From positions 2,242,578 through 2,306,577 of the forward strand of contig NZ_CP073013.1 of the NCBI RefSeq assembly GCF_020694005.1: a stretch of DNA of 64,000 bases, given 5' to 3'. The position numbers and the translations under genes were made by a program. This stretch comes from Marinomonas profundi (lineage in GTDB: Bacteria; Pseudomonadota; Gammaproteobacteria; Pseudomonadales; Marinomonadaceae). Each line of letters opens with the position of its first letter. Position 1 is the stretch's first letter. This document shows positions 22,595 through 30,872 of the stretch, piece after piece. Below the pieces are notes generated by a model that worked only from the letters and a program-made list of their open reading frames with translations, made no database searches and had not been told where the DNA came from.

Positions 22595-22753
22595 CGTTTA
22601 AAAGAGTTGGCAATATTTATGTCCAGAGTTGCGAATACTACGTTATGTATGTTCGGTCCTGTTAAGTCATAAGTAATACCGAGTTTTTTTAGCACTATAA
22701 CGTAAGCGATTAACGCTTATGTATAAATTAACTTAACCTACAGGATAACAGAC
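22595..22753 (+). promoter_or_regulatory. Long 5' leader of a CspA-type cold-shock mRNA
   Basis: Predicted leader of about 158 nt, close in length to the E. coli cspA leader, which refolds with temperature and controls translation. Length and position are what the sequence shows. The thermosensor function is inferred from the family, and I did not identify a cold box with certainty. Confidence 0.45.
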
Positions 22754-22963
22754 ATGTCTGACGTAGTAACTGGTACAGTAAAATTTTTCAACGAAACTAA
22801 AGGTTTCGGTTTCATCACTCAGGATTCTGGTCCTGATGTTTTTGTTCATTTCTCTGCAATCAACACTTCTGGTTTCAAAACTTTGGCTGAAGGCCAAAAA
22901 GTTGAATTCCAAGTAGCTCAAGGCAAAAAAGGCCCTGAAGCTCAAAACGTTACACCTTTATAA
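22754..22963 (+). CDS. Cold-shock protein (CspA family)
   Basis: Single cold-shock domain of 69 residues, an RNA/ssDNA chaperone that melts mRNA structure. RNP1 is seen as KGFGFI (about 17-22) and RNP2 as VFVHF (about 30-34); the N-terminal [10 protein letters not shown] and C-terminal GPEAQNV are typical. AGGA lies upstream of the ATG. The long leader suggests post-transcriptional, temperature-dependent control. A second member lies at 28858. Which E. coli Csp it corresponds to cannot be told from sequence alone. Confidence 0.95.
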   Translation: MSDVVTGTVKFFNETKGFGFITQDSGPDVFVHFSAINTSGFKTLAEGQKVEFQVAQGKKGPEAQNVTPL

Positions 22964-23002
22964 GGTAACGTTGCTGAGGATACTCTCAGCAGTGCGAATG
23001 CT

Positions 23003-23036
23003 AAAAAGCGACTTTTAAGTCGCTTTTTTTGTTTTT
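23003..23036 (+). terminator. Terminator of cold-shock gene
   Basis: Stem AAAGCGACTT/AAGTCGCTTT with a short loop, followed by a long T run. Confidence 0.9.
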
Positions 23037-23112
23037 GTAGGTTGTTCTTTTGGTCTTTGACGGCTAGGTGTATTACGCGAGTAAATATCTGATAAAAATG
23101 GGGTGATTTTTT

Positions 23113-23658
23113 ATGGCAGTGAAGTCATTACAAGAGCAGTTATTGGGTGTCGGGCTGGTTGATAAAAAGAAAGTTAAAAAATTAAAAGCCGAAACATTGC
23201 AGAATAAACAGAAAATCAAAAAAGGAAAAATGGCCGCTACTGATGAGAGTGGACGTCAGGAGGTGTTGAAGCAGCAGAGGTTGGAGAAAGCAGAAAAAGA
23301 CCGGGCTTTAAATCTTGAGCGTCAAAAGCTGGCCGAACAAAAAGCGATACAAGGCCAAATTCGGCAGATGATAGAGCAAAATCGAATTCGTAAAGAAGAC
23401 GGAGATATTGCTTATCACTTTACCGACGCTAAAAAGGTAAAGAAGTTATATATCAGGCAGTCAATGCATGATGATTTAAGTCGTGGTCGTTTGGCTATTG
23501 TTAAGCTTGATCAGCAGTATGAGCTTGTTCCTGAGCCTGTGGCTATTAAGATTAATGAGCGAGATCCTTCTTATGTGCTTGTTTGCAATAATCGTGTTGA
23601 AAGTATTGAAGATGACCCTTACGCTGACTTCCAAATCCCAGATGATTTGATGTGGTAA
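23113..23658 (+). CDS. DUF2058 family protein (YaiL-like)
   Basis: A 181-residue basic, highly charged protein. The N-terminal half is a Lys/Glu/Gln-rich helical coiled-coil (LQEQLLGVGLVDKKKVKK start). The C-terminal half has the family's conserved region with YHFTDAKKVKKLYI and LVPEPVA. This matches the DUF2058 / E. coli YaiL family, whose function is not established; a nucleoid- or RNA-associated role has been suggested because of its charge. No signal peptide or membrane segment. A weak hairpin follows at 23676-23696. Confidence 0.88.
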   Translation: MAVKSLQEQLLGVGLVDKKKVKKLKAETLQNKQKIKKGKMAATDESGRQEVLKQQRLEKAEKDRALNLERQKLAEQKAIQGQIRQMIEQNRIRKEDGDIAYHFTDAKKVKKLYIRQSMHDDLSRGRLAIVKLDQQYELVPEPVAIKINERDPSYVLVCNNRVESIEDDPYADFQIPDDLMW

Positions 23659-23675
23659 GTTGCTTTATCTGTCCT

Positions 23676-23712
23676 AGAGGGTTGCTCTAACCCTCTTATA
23701 TTCATTTTTTCC
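23676..23712 (+). terminator. Possible terminator after DUF2058 gene
   Basis: 8-bp perfect stem with a 5-base loop; the T tract is delayed (TATATTCATTTTTT), so efficiency is uncertain. Confidence 0.5.
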
Positions 23713-23941
23713 TTCTTCTTGTTCATTCTTCCCTTTGAAAAACATTGCGCCCTTACACAAAACTTTCAAATAAATTTACTTGGAGTGCCATTTTTATACT
23801 GGATGCGTGCATGATTGGGCTTTTGCTTAAAACTAATCCACTGATAAATATGGATTTTATCTGTAACCGAGATATCCAATAGTGATCGTAAATCCTTTTT
23901 ATATGTGATTTTTAACGAAAAAAGCACTCTTAATGGATAGT

Positions 23942-23962
23942 TTATGCAAGTAGCTTGCATAA
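23942..23962. promoter_or_regulatory. Perfect dyad upstream of porin gene
   Basis: TTATGCAAG-TAG-CTTGCATAA, a 9-bp perfect palindrome with a 3-base centre, 100 bases before the porin ATG. The form is that of a repressor or activator operator; the factor is unknown. Confidence 0.45.
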
Positions 23963-24061
23963 GGTTGTCTATTTCTGCAGAAAGTTTAGATTGTTTATCT
24001 GTTGCTTGCACAAATCAAGCGCCTACAAGAAAAGCGTATAAACATCAAAAGGGAAACGAGA

Positions 24062-25000
24062 ATGAAAAAATCGATTATTGCTATGGCTGTATCAAGTGCA
24101 GCTCTTGCGTCTGTATCTGCTTATGCTGCTGAAGGCTCTACAGTAGATGTTTACGGTAACATCCAGTACGCCTATGCTGACAAAGAGGCTGGCGGTAACT
24201 TTGAAGACAATGGCTCTACTGTTGGCTTGAAAGGCGACACGAAAATTAATGATGACCTAAGCGCTTTCTTCAAATACGAAGTTGAGTTTGAGGCTGATCA
24301 GAAAAAAGATGGTCCTGATTCTGGAAAAGCTAATTTAGACCAAGCTTTTGTTGGTTTGAAAGGTAGTTTTGGTAAGGTGCAAGTTGGTTCGTTTGATAAT
24401 ATCTACAACAATGCTATCCAAGATGCAGTAGATCAGTATGAATATCTAGGTGTAACAAACGCCGATAGAACATCTGAAGGCGATACTATTGCTTACTTCT
24501 CTCCTTCTATAAATGGTTTTGAAGTGCAAGCCGCTGTGCAAGTGAAAGGCGACGCAAGCGAAGGACAAGCTACGAATGCTAACTATGACAAATCATCTTC
24601 TATGATGGTTGTTAAGTACTCTACTGGCATCGTGTCTGCGGCATTGGGTTATGACACTCGTGCTAACACTGTGGATGCTGAAGAGACAACAGGCCTAGCG
24701 GTTACTGTTATGCCTCTAGATAATTTGTCTGTTACGGCTAAATACGAAACAACGAAAGACACTCAAGACGTTCTTGGTCTAGCAGCACGTTACGGCTATG
24801 GTGTTGGCGATGTGTACGCATCTTACCAAAATGTTGATCCTGACGCGGCAGGCTCTGATAGCTTTAACGAATACGCTGCTGGCATCACTTATAGCCTAGC
24901 ATCAAATATTTATGTATTTGCTGAATTGGGTGAGTTTGAAAATGCTAAATCTAGCACTACAGATACTCAAACAGCAGTGGGTGTTTACTACGGTTTCTAA
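24062..25000 (+). CDS. Outer-membrane general porin
   Basis: Gram-negative porin family, a 16-stranded trimeric beta-barrel for small hydrophilic solutes. The 312-residue precursor has a clear signal peptide (MKKSIIAMAVSSAALAS...) cleaved after AYA, a first strand VDVYGNIQYAY typical of the family, alternating strands rich in Gly, Tyr and Asp, and a C-terminal Phe in VGVYYGF, the BAM recognition signal. I start at the ATG at 24062, because the signal peptide begins there; an upstream TTG at 24002 would put 20 residues before it. The mature protein is acidic, as in marine bacteria. Confidence 0.92.
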   Translation: MKKSIIAMAVSSAALASVSAYAAEGSTVDVYGNIQYAYADKEAGGNFEDNGSTVGLKGDTKINDDLSAFFKYEVEFEADQKKDGPDSGKANLDQAFVGLKGSFGKVQVGSFDNIYNNAIQDAVDQYEYLGVTNADRTSEGDTIAYFSPSINGFEVQAAVQVKGDASEGQATNANYDKSSSMMVVKYSTGIVSAALGYDTRANTVDAEETTGLAVTVMPLDNLSVTAKYETTKDTQDVLGLAARYGYGVGDVYASYQNVDPDAAGSDSFNEYAAGITYSLASNIYVFAELGEFENAKSSTTDTQTAVGVYYGF

Positions 25001-25129
25001 GATCTTTTTCTAGAGGATTTTATTTACTCTAAGGCTCCTGCTATTTAATAAGGTGGGAGCCTTACGTTAAGTACGATCATTCAAGGTTCCATATATCTCT
25101 CTTGTAGGCAGATTGTTGGAACATCTTTG

Positions 25130-25161
25130 GCACCAGGTGGCAGCATCTGGTGCTTTTTTTT
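25130..25161 (+). terminator. Terminator downstream of porin gene
   Basis: GCACCAG (25130-25136) pairs with CTGGTGC (25147-25153), extended by TG/CA, and is followed by eight T. A second dyad without a T run, TAAGGCTCC/GGAGCCTTA, lies just upstream at 25030-25064. Confidence 0.85.
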
Positions 25162-25258
25162 GCTCTGTTTTTACGGGTTTATGTAAGTAAGGAAAAACTT
25201 GATTGTTATTTGACCAAACCGTTACACTGATTTTTCATTTACTTGGTGGCGGTTTATT

Positions 25259-25897
25259 ATGCTCAATATGGACTTTACTCAACCCTTATTTATTGACACG
25301 AACAAGGTAAATTGGGTGGTCAGTCCTATGCCTGGTGTTTATAGAAAGCCATTGGCAAGAGAAGAAGCGGAGCGTGGTCATGCGACAAGCTTGGTTCGTT
25401 ATGACGCGGGGTCGGTGTTCCGTCCTCATCCCCACCCTTTAGGAGAAGAAATTCTTGTTTTGCAAGGCGTTTTTTCTGATGAACAGGGTGACTTTAGTGC
25501 GGGCAGCTATTTTAGGAATCCGCCAGGCAGTAGTCATGCTCCGTACAGTGTGGAAGGTTGTCTTTTATTGGTGAAGTTACACCAGTTCCAAAACGCAGAT
25601 CTTAATCAGGTTTATATTAATTCTCCGCAAATTTGGTCATCTAAGGCGTCAGAGACTTTTCCTCTTTATCAATTTGGTAGTGAGCGCGTTTGGCTTGTTC
25701 GTATTCAGAATGGTGAGAATATATTGGCTGAATTAGACTTATCGGGCTCTGTTGAGTTATTTATGATATCAGGACAAGCGCAATATGGTGATGAGTTAAT
25801 TTCTTCAGGTGTATGGCTACGAGACGCTGATTTTTCATTGGCTCATTGGTCTGTCGCGTCTAACTGTTTTATTTGGGTAAAATCAGGGCATTTTTAG
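25259..25897 (+). CDS. ChrR-like cupin-domain protein
   Basis: A 212-residue protein with a cupin fold like the C-terminal domain of anti-sigma factor ChrR. Motif 1 is seen as HPHPLGEEILVLQG (about 58-71) with metal-binding His and Glu residues, and motif 2 as PPGSSHAPYS (about 90-99). The N-terminal zinc-binding anti-sigma domain is absent and no ECF sigma gene is adjacent, so an anti-sigma role is unlikely; these stand-alone proteins are mostly uncharacterised. It sits 28 bases before an FAH hydrolase gene and may share its transcript. Confidence 0.8.
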   Translation: MLNMDFTQPLFIDTNKVNWVVSPMPGVYRKPLAREEAERGHATSLVRYDAGSVFRPHPHPLGEEILVLQGVFSDEQGDFSAGSYFRNPPGSSHAPYSVEGCLLLVKLHQFQNADLNQVYINSPQIWSSKASETFPLYQFGSERVWLVRIQNGENILAELDLSGSVELFMISGQAQYGDELISSGVWLRDADFSLAHWSVASNCFIWVKSGHF

Positions 25898-25925
25898 CGC
25901 TTTTAAGCTTTATATTGAGGTTTCT

Positions 25926-26633
25926 GTGAAACATATTGTACCGGAACAAAAACGAATATTTTTACCTATCGTGGATAGTGATCAGTTATTTCCTGTCGGG
26001 CGAGTTTATTGTGTTGGTCGTAATTACGCTGAGCATTCCAAGGAGATGGGCGATGACCCAGAAAGGGATCCGCCATTCTTTTTTGCGAAAGACGCCTCAA
26101 ATGTTGTGCCTGCCCTGTTTTCAGCGACCACTCATATTGCTTATCCTATGGCCACGTCACAGTTTGAATACGAAGTTGAGTTGGTCGTTGCTATCGGAAA
26201 GGGTGGTCGTCATTTAACGCTGGAGCAAGCTAGTGAGGCGATTTTAGGTTATGCCGTTGGTTTGGATATGACGCGACGCGATCTTCAAGCACAGGCGAAA
26301 AAGAAGGGGCGTCCATGGGAAGTAGGCAAATCATTTGATGAATCGGCGCCTGTGAGCCCCATTCTTTTAAAAAACAATCAACTTTCTGCGGTTGTGCTAA
26401 AAGCGGAAATTGGTCTAAAGGTAAATGGTGAAATGAAGCAGGTGAGTCATATTTCGAATTTAACCTGGTCGATAGAAGAAGTGATTTGCAAGTTGTCAGA
26501 TGTTTTTGAACTGCGTCCAGGCGACTTAATCATGACGGGCACACCAGAGAATGTTGGGGCGGTGCAAGCCGGTGATGAAATAGTCGCTTGGGTTGAGCAT
26601 CTGGGGGAAATTAGGGTTTGTGTTACTGATTAA
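25926..26633 (+). CDS. Fumarylacetoacetate hydrolase (FAH) family protein
   Basis: FAH-fold metal-dependent enzyme of 235 residues acting on a 2-oxo or 1,3-diketo acid; short members of this family include acylpyruvases and oxaloacetate tautomerases (FAHD1/YcgM type). The N-terminal VYCVGRNYAEHSKEMG, the metal-binding EYEVELVVAIG (Glu residues) and the GLDMTRRDLQ and MTGTPENVG segments are characteristic. Starts at GTG with GAGG 7 bases upstream at 25915-25919. The substrate cannot be fixed from sequence. Its end overlaps the convergent DTW gene by 11 bp. Confidence 0.88.
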   Translation: MKHIVPEQKRIFLPIVDSDQLFPVGRVYCVGRNYAEHSKEMGDDPERDPPFFFAKDASNVVPALFSATTHIAYPMATSQFEYEVELVVAIGKGGRHLTLEQASEAILGYAVGLDMTRRDLQAQAKKKGRPWEVGKSFDESAPVSPILLKNNQLSAVVLKAEIGLKVNGEMKQVSHISNLTWSIEEVICKLSDVFELRPGDLIMTGTPENVGAVQAGDEIVAWVEHLGEIRVCVTD

Positions 26634-27081
26634 ACGCGGTAAATCTATCAAATAATATTGCTGTCGCTGGGTGTTGGTATTTGTTTAATAAATGAATGGC
26701 GACTTCAGCGGTACATAGTCCTTGGTTTTTTTGGTTACGTCGCTTTTTATAAACGGAGTTTACCGCGGTTATCTCATGGTGCTTGAATATTTTGAGATAG
26801 GGTGATTGGTTGTAGATTTTTCTGGCTTGTTGCCAAGTGCCATCGATAATGATGATGTTATCGACGTTTAATTGATCGTCATCCGTGTCGGTTTGCTCTG
26901 GCTTTTCGCTTGGATAAATCAATAAGGTGTTGGTTGGAGATAGATGTAAAATGGCCTCGCTAGGCGCTACTCTAGACCATACTATAATGTCACATTGCTG
27001 GCCGAGTACATCTTTTACCAATCTTCCTGTGCCTGTGGTTTTTTTAAGCTCTTCACTGTGAGAGAGCAGCCAAATTTTCAT
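26623..27081 (-). CDS. DTW-domain protein (tRNA-uridine aminocarboxypropyltransferase-like), short form
   Basis: The DTW family contains TapT-type enzymes that use SAM to make acp3U in tRNA. The product is 152 residues. The core motif is present as IIIDGTWQQARKI (about 78-90), with the upstream W and YPS segment and a downstream basic RRNQKNQGLCTAEVA region corresponding to the RxR..STxEA of the family. The N-terminal cysteine cluster of E. coli YfiP is missing, so it is a short-form member with an uncertain substrate. Confidence 0.75.
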   Translation of the reverse strand: MKIWLLSHSEELKKTTGTGRLVKDVLGQQCDIIVWSRVAPSEAILHLSPTNTLLIYPSEKPEQTDTDDDQLNVDNIIIIDGTWQQARKIYNQSPYLKIFKHHEITAVNSVYKKRRNQKNQGLCTAEVAIHLLNKYQHPATAILFDRFTAFNQ

Positions 27082-27144
27082 AGCGGTCGCTTATGGTAAT
27101 AAATACGCTATTGTACTTAAATTTCGCTGTGTGAGAAAAGAAAC

Positions 27145-27188
27145 CATCTAACGTTGCTCTAATAAAAGTATGAGCACAACGTCAGATG
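27145..27188 (-). terminator. Terminator of amt
   Basis: On the minus strand a long imperfect stem pairs the bases around 27172-27188 with 27145-27159 (CATCTAACGTTG arm) and is followed by TTTCTTTTC reading away from amt. Confidence 0.6.
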
Positions 27189-27223
27189 ATTGATGAAATA
27201 TTGCGTCTAAAAATTAGTGGGTT

Positions 27224-28435
27224 CTATTCTTTACCGATAGAGCCAATTTTATGAATGGATAAGTCCGCGCCGTTGAATTCCTCTTCTTCGCTTAGGCGCA
27301 ACCCCGTTATTGTTCTAATGACTCCGTAAACAATAAGGCCGCTTAGTGTTGCTATTAGAACGCCACCTAAGCTGCCTATTAGTTGTGATGTGACGCTAAC
27401 GCCTCCTAGCCCTCCTAGGCTTTCAGATCCAAATATACCTGCTGCAATACCGCCCCAAGCGCCACAAACACCGTGTAAGGGCCACACACCTAGGACATCA
27501 TCAAGATGTTGGAACCTTTGTTGAATGTATGTAAACAAGTAGGTGAAAATGGCACCGGCAATGGCGCCCGTTGCTAGAGCGCCGATAGGGTGCATGATGT
27601 CAGATCCCGCGCATACGGCGACGAGTCCGGCTAATGGACCGTTATGAATAAAGCCTGGGTCTTTTTTTCCAAATAGCATGGCGGCGATGATGCCGCCCAC
27701 CATTGCCATTAGGGAATTGACAGCCACTAGACCACTCACGCCTTCAAGCGTTTGCGCCGACATGACGTTAAAGCCAAACCAGCCTATACAAAGTATCCAA
27801 GCACCTAATGCTAAGAAAGGAATGTTGGAAGGGGCAAAAGCAACGAGTTTGCCGTTTCTAAAGCGCCCCTTACGAGTGCCAAGCAATAAAATAGCGGCTA
27901 GAGCGACCCAGCCGCCAAATGCATGCACCACAACGGATCCGGCAAAGTCATGGAAAGGTGCGCCGTATTGCGCTTCGAGCCAGCTTTGAATGCCAAAGTT
28001 CCCGTTCCAGACAATGCCTTCAAAAAATGGGTAGGCAACACCGACTATCACAGCAGCAGACACTAGCATGGGGTAAAATTTTGCACGTTCTGCGACACCG
28101 CCTGAGATGATGGCTGGAATGGCGGCGGCAAAGGTCATTAAGAAGAAGAATTTTACTAAATGGTAACCTTGCTCTTGGGCCAATATTGTGGCGCTGTCAA
28201 AAAAATTAATACCGTAAGCTAATTGATAGCCAATAAAAAAATAAACAAGAGCGGATACGGCAAAATCCGTCATGATCTTGACCAGTGCATTTACTTGGTT
28301 TTTATGGCGCACGGTTCCAACTTCTAGAAAAGCGAATCCGGCGTGCATGGCAAACACCATGATGGCGCCAAGTAACATAAAAAGCGTGTTTGAACTGGAT
28401 ATTAAGGTTTCCACTGCACTATTTGTGTGGGTCAC
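27224..28435 (-). CDS. amt: Ammonium transporter (Amt family)
   Basis: Inner-membrane ammonium channel/transporter, 403 residues with about 11 hydrophobic segments and no obvious signal peptide. Twin pore histidines are in the contexts SVVVHAFGGW and WPLHGVCGAWGG, and the conserved FAFLEVGTVRHKN segment near residue 33 is present. No glnK lies beside it, unlike the usual glnK-amt pair. A sequence with sigma-54 spacing (28551-28566) and an NtrC-like dyad (28458-28474) lie upstream, which would fit nitrogen control. A hairpin at 27145-27188 likely ends the transcript. Confidence 0.94.
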   Translation of the reverse strand: MTHTNSAVETLISSSNTLFMLLGAIMVFAMHAGFAFLEVGTVRHKNQVNALVKIMTDFAVSALVYFFIGYQLAYGINFFDSATILAQEQGYHLVKFFFLMTFAAAIPAIISGGVAERAKFYPMLVSAAVIVGVAYPFFEGIVWNGNFGIQSWLEAQYGAPFHDFAGSVVVHAFGGWVALAAILLLGTRKGRFRNGKLVAFAPSNIPFLALGAWILCIGWFGFNVMSAQTLEGVSGLVAVNSLMAMVGGIIAAMLFGKKDPGFIHNGPLAGLVAVCAGSDIMHPIGALATGAIAGAIFTYLFTYIQQRFQHLDDVLGVWPLHGVCGAWGGIAAGIFGSESLGGLGGVSVTSQLIGSLGGVLIATLSGLIVYGVIRTITGLRLSEEEEFNGADLSIHKIGSIGKE

Positions 28436-28457
28436 GGCTGGCTCCTAATGTTTTTAT

Positions 28458-28474
28458 CGCACCAATATGGTTTA
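28458..28474 (-). promoter_or_regulatory. NtrC-like dyad upstream of amt
   Basis: The sequence GCACCA-ATA-TGGT with flanks matches 11 of 14 positions of the NtrC consensus TGCACCA-N3-TGGTGCA. It lies between the proposed sigma-54 promoter and the start codon, an unusual place for an activator site, so it may be fortuitous. Confidence 0.3.
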
Positions 28475-28550
28475 TTTTTTGATTTTTTCGCCCAACTTTG
28501 GGTCTTTTGGTGTGTATTTCTGTATTCTTCATACGCACTTATTCTCATTA

Positions 28551-28566
28551 AGCAATAATTATTCCA
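28551..28566 (-). promoter_or_regulatory. Sigma-54-like promoter of amt
   Basis: On the minus strand TGGAATAATTATTGCT has the GG and GC doublets exactly as far apart as in the -24/-12 consensus (TGGCACG-N4-TTGC); the CAC after GG is not conserved. The start would be about 105 bases before amt. Confidence 0.35.
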
Positions 28567-28857
28567 CTTATGCTTTTTTTTGGTGCTGGTTTTATTTTTG
28601 CCCCATTTTGGGGTGGGGAGTCAGAGAGGGGAGATTATCTTTGCGCAGTGTCAGTAAGAGGGTTTATATTACTTTTTTTAACAATACTTGTTTTCCATTT
28701 ACTTTCTATTTTATTTTTTACAATTTATTATTATTGCGTTAGCGTCATTATATTTTTAATACGCCTAACGTTTCGCCCTAGGCTAGGTTGTAATGACTTA
28801 GCGCTTGGCTACAAAGTTGCTCTGATTGGAGCAGAATAAAAAGAAAATGAGGTTGTT

Positions 28858-29070
28858 ATGTCAGGTCAGTTAGTATCAGGTATTGTTAAGTGGTTTAATG
28901 ATGAAAAAGGATTTGGCTTTATTGAACGCGAAGGCGGTGCTGATGTTTTTGTTCATTTTCGCTCTATAAATGGCAACGGTCGTCGTACTCTCTCAGAGGG
29001 TCAAAGTGTGACGTTTGAAGTCACTCAAGGGCAAAAAGGTCCTCAGGCTGAGAATGTTACCCCAGCCTAA
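28858..29070 (+). CDS. Cold-shock protein (CspA family), second copy
   Basis: 70-residue single cold-shock domain with RNP1 KGFGFI and RNP2 VFVHF. About 60% identical by eye to the protein at 22754, with a basic [10 protein letters not shown] loop and the ending [14 protein letters not shown] lies before the ATG. It does not share the upstream sequence of the other copy, so the two are probably regulated differently; whether it is cold-inducible is not known. Confidence 0.94.
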   Translation: MSGQLVSGIVKWFNDEKGFGFIEREGGADVFVHFRSINGNGRRTLSEGQSVTFEVTQGQKGPQAENVTPA

Positions 29071-29185
29071 TTGAGCGTTTGACTTACTAAAAAACCATGC
29101 GTTTTTAACATCTTGTTTTACATAGGTTGTTGATGATGAACATGGTTTTTTTATGCGTGTCATTTTTACCCGATGGGAGGTTATT

Positions 29186-29845
29186 TTGCGGCCTGTGCTG
29201 TATTCGTTTAGGCGTTGTCCTTATGCTATGAGGGCCAGATATGTTATTGCCTTTTTAGGCATCCCTGTGCATTTGCGGGAAGTGGTTTTAAAATCTAAGC
29301 CTGCTGCGCTTTTAGCCTTGGGCGGTCGATCCAGTGTGCCTCAGCTTATTGATGTCGATGGTGTTAGATACCCAGAGAGTCTAGATATTATTTTTTGGGC
29401 ACTGTCAAAATGCGATCATAAAGCAAAGTTTGCTCCGTTATGGCCTAAAAATAGTGTGCAGCAAAATAAAATAAAAGCGTGGATCGCTTACAATGATCAC
29501 ACTTTTAAATATTGGTTAGATCGATACAAATACGCTGATCGCTACCCTGAATATGATGAGGGCTATTATCGAGCCCGGGGAGAGGTTTTTCTACAAAGGT
29601 TGGAGCGGCGTTTAAACAAAAAGACTTTTCTCTTAGGTGAGCGTGAAAGCTTGGCTGATATGGCGATTTTTCCGTTTATACGTCAGTTTGCTGCGGTCAA
29701 TCAGGTTTGGTTTGATGCCTCACAATACCCTAGTGTGAAAAGCTGGCTTGATGGTTTTATCCGTTCTGAGATATTTCAATCGGTCGTGATGGTTAAGTAT
29801 CCAGTGTGGCAAGCGGGGCAAGGGGAGGTGTCCTTTCCCGCTTAA
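29186..29845 (+). CDS. Glutathione S-transferase family protein
   Basis: The N-terminal thioredoxin-like domain begins RPVLYSFRRCPYAMRARYVI, a GST/glutaredoxin-type CPYA motif, with the cis-Pro segment SSVPQL and the ESLDI glutathione-binding motif. The C-terminal all-helical domain contains the LADMAIFPF N-capping box. I chose the TTG at 29186 (219 aa) because GGGAGG at 29175-29180 is 5 bases upstream; an ATG at 29153 lacks a ribosome binding site and would add 11 residues not expected in the family. Function is likely redox or detoxification; the substrate is unknown. Confidence 0.88.
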   Translation: MRPVLYSFRRCPYAMRARYVIAFLGIPVHLREVVLKSKPAALLALGGRSSVPQLIDVDGVRYPESLDIIFWALSKCDHKAKFAPLWPKNSVQQNKIKAWIAYNDHTFKYWLDRYKYADRYPEYDEGYYRARGEVFLQRLERRLNKKTFLLGERESLADMAIFPFIRQFAAVNQVWFDASQYPSVKSWLDGFIRSEIFQSVVMVKYPVWQAGQGEVSFPA

Positions 29846-29869
29846 ACAGTCTCGGAGTGGTTCCGATCG

Positions 29870-30712
29870 CTAGTCGATTAAACCGAACGTTACCCAATAT
29901 AAGAAACCAGGATCGGCATCGCTGGGTTGTTTGAGAGGGATAAACTCACCTTGAGCGTTTAGGTGTGTTGAGCTGGGAAAGCTCTTCTTTAGTACGGTAA
30001 GGTTGGTTTGTGCCAGTTCTGTTTGCTGCAGATCTTGATAGGATTGAACGCTGATGGCCAGCGCATCTTCAATAGATCGTGTACTTGGATAATGCTGAAT
30101 GACTTCTTGGCTGCGACGCAATGCAGAAAGAGGTGCTTTTCTTTTTAGGTAGTAGCGCGCTACTTGTAGTTCATGGCGTGCTACCATTTCACGCAGGTAA
30201 TACATGCGAGCTTTGGCATCTGGCGCATAAGTGCTATTTGGAAAGCGAGCCGTAAAGTCGGCCAATTCTCTAAAGGCTTTTGATAGTTCTCTTGAATCTC
30301 GCTCGCTTGGGTCTAAGTTCAAGTAGCGCGACATTAGGCTTTCTGCACCTTTGTAGGTCGATAAAGCCCTCATGTAATAAGCGTAACCGACGGAATCGTG
30401 TTCTGGGTGGTTTTTGATAAAACGTTCAGCGCTGGCGTGTGCCGCGATGAAGTCTGCCGCCTCCATTTGGGCGTAAATTAAGTCCAGTTCTGCGCGGGTG
30501 CTGAATTCTCCAAATGGATAGCGAGAATCTAGGTCTTTTAAGTGTTTTATGGCGGTAGAAGGCAGATTTTCTTGCAGCGCTTGTTGCGCCTTATCGTAAT
30601 AGACGCGCTCAGGCAGGTCTGGTTCTTGTACTTGCTGACTCGAACAGGCGACGATGAATAAAGAAAAACTTACTATTCCAGAGAAACGGAGCAACGAGTG
30701 ATGAAATCCCAT
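29870..30712 (-). CDS. bamD: Outer-membrane assembly lipoprotein BamD
   Basis: Essential lipoprotein of the BAM complex that folds outer-membrane beta-barrels. The 280-residue precursor has a signal peptide with the lipobox FIVAC (Cys at about 23), followed by about five TPR motifs in an all-helical fold, including AFRELADFTARFPNS and VIQHYPSTRS. The length is slightly above that of E. coli BamD (245). It is divergent from rluD, as in many gammaproteobacteria. Confidence 0.95.
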   Translation of the reverse strand: MGFHHSLLRFSGIVSFSLFIVACSSQQVQEPDLPERVYYDKAQQALQENLPSTAIKHLKDLDSRYPFGEFSTRAELDLIYAQMEAADFIAAHASAERFIKNHPEHDSVGYAYYMRALSTYKGAESLMSRYLNLDPSERDSRELSKAFRELADFTARFPNSTYAPDAKARMYYLREMVARHELQVARYYLKRKAPLSALRRSQEVIQHYPSTRSIEDALAISVQSYQDLQQTELAQTNLTVLKKSFPSSTHLNAQGEFIPLKQPSDADPGFLYWVTFGLID

Positions 30713-30872
30713 GTATAATCAAAACCTTGATATGGTAGTAGATTAGCCTTAATCGGCATTTTGTAGCGTTATATTGCGAAAGATGATGAAGTGCAAGGCG
30801 CTACACGTTTTTTCACTTTCAGGCTCTATGATAAATTTAATGAGCTGAAAACAACAGACTAAAGTACATTGT

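Larger units (their letters stand above)
23659..24061. other. Intergenic region upstream of porin
   Basis: 403 bases without a supported gene. It holds a terminator-like hairpin AGAGGGTT/AACCCTCT at 23676-23696 after the DUF2058 gene, and a perfect 9-bp dyad at 23942-23962. The porin promoter and leader should lie after about 23950, but I could not place it confidently. Confidence 0.6.
28436..28857. other. Divergent A/T-rich region amt / cold-shock gene
   Basis: 422 bases with no supported gene. Open frames here are low-complexity (Phe, Leu, Tyr-rich) and look like chance products of T-rich sequence. It contains candidate nitrogen-control sites for amt and should hold the promoter and leader of the cold-shock gene at 28858. 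Confidence 0.6.

Noticed and set aside
28467..28839. Possible Phe/Leu-rich membrane peptides upstream of the second cold-shock gene
   Set aside because: Low-complexity products of T-rich DNA, two overlapping frames equally open, no ribosome binding site.
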